NCBI RefSeq assembly: GCF_001646865.1
Contig: NZ_LRRB01000238.1
Location: forward strand, 1-44,001
Direction: 5' to 3'
DNA from: Aldersonia kunmingensis
Lineage (GTDB): Bacteria > Actinomycetota > Actinomycetes > Mycobacteriales > Mycobacteriaceae
Length of the DNA stretch: 44,001 nucleotides
Each line of letters opens with the position of its first letter. The first letter of the stretch is position 1. This document shows, piece after piece, positions 41,097 through 44,001 of the stretch. The translations under genes were made by a program, and so were the position numbers. Below the pieces are notes generated by a model that was given only the letters and a program-made list of their open reading frames with translations, searched no databases and was not told where the DNA came from.

Positions 41097-42104
41097 GTGG
41101 CAGTCAACGGCTACGGGCCTTCAGTCTCGACCGAGTACGTCACCGAGAACGTCCCGAAGATCACCGTCTTCGACGGACCGAGTTGGCAGAGCCTGTCCCT
41201 GCGGCGCGCGCTGCAGCTGACCATTCGGCCGGTACTGCAGGCCTGGGGCGCGGTGCCGAGCCTGCCGTGGCCGTTCTTCGCGATCGACAAGGTTGCCGCA
41301 GCGCTGCCTCCGATCAGGGGCACCCGGCACCACCCGGTGCAACTGCCGAACTGCGACGCCGAGTGGCTGCGCGCACCCGAGGTCACCGGTGACGACCGCG
41401 TCGTGCTGTACATGCACGGCGGCGCCTTCGTCTGCTGCGGCCTCAATACGCACCGGCGGCTGCTGTCGATGATCTCGGCGGCCGCCGACGCGCCGGCTCT
41501 CGCCGTCGACTACCGGATGCTGCCCGACACCCCGATCACTGCGTCGGTCGAGGACTGCCTCGACGGCTACGAGTGGTTGCTCGATCAGGGCTACCGGGCG
41601 GATCAGATCGTCTTCGCCGGCGACTCGGCCGGTGGCTTCCTGGTGCTGATGACGGCGCTGCTCGCCAAGGAGCGCGGCTTGCCCAGCCCGGCGGCGATCG
41701 TGTGCCAGTCGCCGTTCATCGACACCGACCCTTGCCGCAAGCTCGAGCGTCTCGGCGACATGCACGATCCGATGTTCCCGGCGAACGCGCTGGTCTCGCT
41801 GACAGAGCTCATGACGAAGGTGGAGGCCAAGCGCGGCCGTCTCTGGCACGGGCGGGTGGCCTCGCCGCTGGATGCCGACCTGTCCGAGTTGCCGCCGGTG
41901 CTGGTGCAGTGTGGTGCCGACGAGATGCTCGTCGTTGATGCCGAGTACATCGCGGCGGCGATCGCCGACGCAGGTGCCAGCTGCGAACTAGAGCTTTTCG
42001 AAGGTCAGTTCCACGTGTTCCAGGCCGCGGCGGACCTGCTGCCGGAAGCGGCGGAGGCGATCGTGCGGATCGGCAAGTTCGCCAAGCGACACGTGCCGGC
42101 TTAA
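41097..42104 (+). CDS. Alpha/beta-hydrolase esterase (hormone-sensitive-lipase family)
   Basis: 335-residue HSL-type carboxylesterase. Oxyanion motif YMHGGAF, nucleophile elbow GDSAGGF, acid in the QCGADEMLVVDAE region and base in EGQFHVFQ. Resembles mycobacterial LipW/NlhH-type enzymes that cleave short-chain esters. GTG at 41097 is preferred: GGAGAAGGGAG precedes it, and the 46 residues that an upstream ATG (40959) would add are unrelated to the family. Monocistronic, convergent with a TetR gene 30 bp away. Confidence 0.88.
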   Translation: MAVNGYGPSVSTEYVTENVPKITVFDGPSWQSLSLRRALQLTIRPVLQAWGAVPSLPWPFFAIDKVAAALPPIRGTRHHPVQLPNCDAEWLRAPEVTGDDRVVLYMHGGAFVCCGLNTHRRLLSMISAAADAPALAVDYRMLPDTPITASVEDCLDGYEWLLDQGYRADQIVFAGDSAGGFLVLMTALLAKERGLPSPAAIVCQSPFIDTDPCRKLERLGDMHDPMFPANALVSLTELMTKVEAKRGRLWHGRVASPLDADLSELPPVLVQCGADEMLVVDAEYIAAAIADAGASCELELFEGQFHVFQAAADLLPEAAEAIVRIGKFAKRHVPA

Positions 42105-42134
42105 CGCACCGCGGCCACGATCGGCTGCCTCGCC

Positions 42135-42824
42135 TTACTCGGGGCGGGGCAGTTCGTGTTCCTGGGCCTTGAACTTGGCAGGTGACCCGCCGTGCCGGGC
42201 AATGCCCTCGATCGCACTCCAGGTCATCATGAGCAGGTAGTCGATGAGATCGTCGGCGGACATCGACTTGTTCGAGATCCACCAGTGCGTCGCGAGCTGC
42301 ACGCCGCCGACTATCGAATAGGCCCATGGCACCGAGCCGCCGGAGTCCATCTGGAGCAGCCGGGCGCGCTCGCCCAGCACGGTCGCGACGACCTCGGCGA
42401 ACATGCGCTCGGAGTCGGCGATCACGTGTTGGTTTGTGCCGGCGTTGTTGCCCATGACGAACAGATAGATGTCCGGATCGGTGGCGACGGTTTCGACGTA
42501 CGCGGCGATGGCGGAGCGGGTGAGTTCGTACTCGCCGCCGCCGCTGGCGATCGCGGCGTAGATGCGCGGCGCCAGGATGGTCTCCACGTAGCGCATCATC
42601 GTCGCGTTGATCAGGTCGCCCTTGTCCGCGAAGTAGCGGTAGAGCACCGTCTTGGACACGCCGATTTCGGTGGCGATCTCGTCCATGCCGACGTTGCTGC
42701 CGCGCGCACGGATCGCGGCGAGCGTGCCGTCGACGAGTTCCTCGCGACGGGCGATCTTGTGCTCACGCCAGCGCCGTTTGCGCCCGTCGGGCTTCTCCGC
42801 GGCGGGCTGCCGGTCGACGTGCAC
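42135..42824 (-). CDS. TetR family transcriptional regulator
   Basis: 229-residue TetR regulator. Basic N-terminus (GRKRRWREHKIARR), then the HTH domain ELVDGTLAAIRARGSNVGMDEIATEIGVSKTVLYRYFADKGDLINATM (about residues 28-78), and an unassigned ligand-binding domain with WWISNKSMSADDLIDYLLMMTWSAIEG. GTG start at 42824 without a clear ribosome-binding site. Divergent from the DUF445 gene; it may regulate that gene or the convergent esterase. Confidence 0.85.
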   Translation of the reverse strand: MHVDRQPAAEKPDGRKRRWREHKIARREELVDGTLAAIRARGSNVGMDEIATEIGVSKTVLYRYFADKGDLINATMMRYVETILAPRIYAAIASGGGEYELTRSAIAAYVETVATDPDIYLFVMGNNAGTNQHVIADSERMFAEVVATVLGERARLLQMDSGGSVPWAYSIVGGVQLATHWWISNKSMSADDLIDYLLMMTWSAIEGIARHGGSPAKFKAQEHELPRPE

Positions 42825-42926
42825 GGCTTCGTCGGTGGACAGGATCGCTCCCTAGAAAGTTGGTTTCGCCGCGGCCCGCTCCGCGGACCGCCGATCTCAA
42901 GCTTAGGCCGCACCCATCTTCCCCCA

Positions 42927-42987
42927 CCCGGCGGAACGCCGGACGTCGAAACACTGCCCGGCGGAAGTCGGGATATCGAAACGCCTG
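42927..42987. repeat. Degenerate 30-bp tandem repeat between TetR and DUF445 genes
   Basis: Unit 1 (42927-42956) and unit 2 (42957-42987) both start CCCGGCGGAA and carry GTCGAAAC or ATCGAAAC near the end, with the hexamer palindromes GACGTC and GATATC at matching positions. A third, weaker unit follows to about 43015. They lie in the divergent promoter region and could be operator repeats. Confidence 0.5.
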
Positions 42988-43049
42988 CGCGGCGGCGGCC
43001 GGGAAGGCGAGCCCCGAGGCAGTCCGCTCGAATTGGGCACACTTATGGG

Positions 43050-44001
43050 GTGGAAGCGACGACGACTCAACAGTTGGACGTGCAGCGCAGTCCTGCACCG
43101 CGCTCGACGGCCGTAGGCCGCCGACCCGATCTGGTGCCGGGACCGCTGAACGAGGCCGTCAAACGCCGCGATCTGCGCCGGATGAAGTTCGTGGCCACCG
43201 GGTTCCTGGTCTTCGCGACCATCGTCTACCTGTTCTGTCGCTGGCAGGAGTCCCGCGGCGCGGGGGAGTGGGTCGGCTACGTGCGCGCCGCGTCGGAGGC
43301 CGGCATGGTCGGTGCACTTGCCGATTGGTTTGCGGTGACGGCCCTGTTCCGGCATCCGCTGGGGCTGCCGATTCCGCACACCGCGATCATCCGCAAGAAG
43401 AAAGACCAGCTCGGCGAGAGCCTGAGCGCATTCGTCGGACAGAACTTCCTTGCCGCCGACGTCGTGACCGCGAAGGTCGCGTCCGCGCAGATCCCGATGC
43501 GGCTCGGCGGCTGGATGGCGCAGCCACGGCACGCCGAGCGGGTGGCCGCGGAATCCTCGGCGATGCTCGGCGCCCTCGTCGGGGTGCTGCGCGATGAGGA
43601 CGTCCACCAGGTCATCGACCAGACCATCGTGCGCCGGATCGCCGAGCCGCAGTGGGGTCCGCCGATTGGAAAGGTGCTCGCCGAACTGCTGTCCGAGAAC
43701 CGGCAGCAGCCGCTGGTCGACATGCTCGCGGAGCGTGCGCATCAGTGGGCGCTGGCCAGCCAGGAGACCATCGACAAGATCGTGCTGCGCGATTCGCCGG
43801 CCTGGTCGCCCAAATTCGTCGACATCATGCTTTCGGAGAAGATCTACCGCGAGCTCGTCGAGTTCACCTGGAAGGTGCGTTCTACGCCCGACCATGAGGT
43901 GCGCCTCGCGGCAAACCGGTTCCTGGTCGATTTCGCCGAGGACCTGCAGCACGACGAGGCCACGATCCGGAAGGCCGAGCGGGTCAAGGACGAGATCATG
44001 G
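43050..44001 (+). CDS. DUF445 family membrane protein (C-terminus beyond window)
   Basis: At least 317 residues, cut by the right edge. DUF445 (YjiN-like) pattern: DLRRMKFVATGFLVFATIVYLFCR (one membrane helix, about residues 45-64), GYVRAASEAGMVGALADWFAVTALFRHPLGLPIPHTAIIRKKKDQLGESLSAFVGQNFL, then a long helical region. Function not known; related proteins are inner-membrane proteins with a coiled-coil domain. The frame is continuous from GTG at 43050; TTG at 43074 is an alternative. No strong ribosome-binding site. Confidence 0.85.
   Translation, partial: MEATTTQQLDVQRSPAPRSTAVGRRPDLVPGPLNEAVKRRDLRRMKFVATGFLVFATIVYLFCRWQESRGAGEWVGYVRAASEAGMVGALADWFAVTALFRHPLGLPIPHTAIIRKKKDQLGESLSAFVGQNFLAADVVTAKVASAQIPMRLGGWMAQPRHAERVAAESSAMLGALVGVLRDEDVHQVIDQTIVRRIAEPQWGPPIGKVLAELLSENRQQPLVDMLAERAHQWALASQETIDKIVLRDSPAWSPKFVDIMLSEKIYRELVEFTWKVRSTPDHEVRLAANRFLVDFAEDLQHDEATIRKAERVKDEIM

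Noticed and set aside
42860-43597. Plus-strand open frame of 245 codons over the TetR-DUF445 gap
   Set aside because: It runs through the tandem repeats in the wrong frame relative to DUF445, with Arg-rich low-complexity sequence.
1-44001. tRNA, rRNA, CRISPR arrays, insertion sequences or prophage genes
   Set aside because: No cloverleaf-like or rRNA sequences, no regularly spaced repeats, and no transposase or integrase motifs were seen on either strand.

Overview
The window is high-GC DNA from a Mycobacteriales actinomycete, most likely Nocardiaceae (Nocardia/Rhodococcus-like). The evidence is FadE5, RamB, SigF/UsfX, LigB and a ramB...aceA-fadB2 order like that around icl1 in Mycobacterium tuberculosis, together with GTG/TTG starts and many 4-nt stop/start overlaps. 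It is ordinary chromosome: I see no rRNA, tRNA, CRISPR array, insertion sequence or phage gene.

Layout. 1-3667 (minus): urea ABC uptake operon urtA-B-C-D, with urtD cut by the window edge. 4069-5904: fadE5. 5986-7730 (minus): two tandem membrane-anchored LppX/LprG-like proteins. 7818-10616: a TetR repressor divergent from a DrrAB-type exporter. 10621-11876: an MBL-fold hydrolase and a small membrane protein. 11892-20375: the acetate/fatty-acid block, with RamB, a secreted lipase, LigB, a methyltransferase plus DUF4873 protein, isocitrate lyase AceA and FadB2; RamB-like boxes and a perfect CRP/GlxR site lie in the upstream regions. 20494-22833: a MetE-family protein that has lost three of the four catalytic zinc ligands. 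22971-24008: zinc alcohol dehydrogenase. 24062-27306 (minus): nucleotidyltransferase, Fic protein, anti-sigma factor and SigF.

27491-34284 is a tightly coupled five-gene nitrogen operon: APC permease, two DUF1989 urea-carboxylase-associated proteins (carboxyguanidine deiminase family), a carboxyltransferase-only urea/guanidine carboxylase, and allophanate hydrolase. The carboxylase lacks both the biotin carboxylase and the biotin carrier domains, so those functions must come from elsewhere or the chemistry differs. An AC-n9-AC-n9-AC GlnR-type array precedes this operon and a weaker site precedes urtA, suggesting that urea import and guanidine/urea-type degradation are switched on together under nitrogen limitation.

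34377-44001: an HtrA/PepD-like protease, small proteins, a DUF6328 membrane protein, an AurF-like diiron oxygenase, a UbiB-type kinase coupled to a trans-acting enoyl-reductase-family protein with a histone-like Lys/Ala/Pro tail, an HSL-type esterase, a TetR regulator and a DUF445 membrane protein cut by the right edge.

The strongest leads are the zinc-less MetE homologue with its large structured leader, the biotin-less carboxylase operon, and the nucleotidyltransferase-Fic pair whose Fic motif lacks the second arginine.
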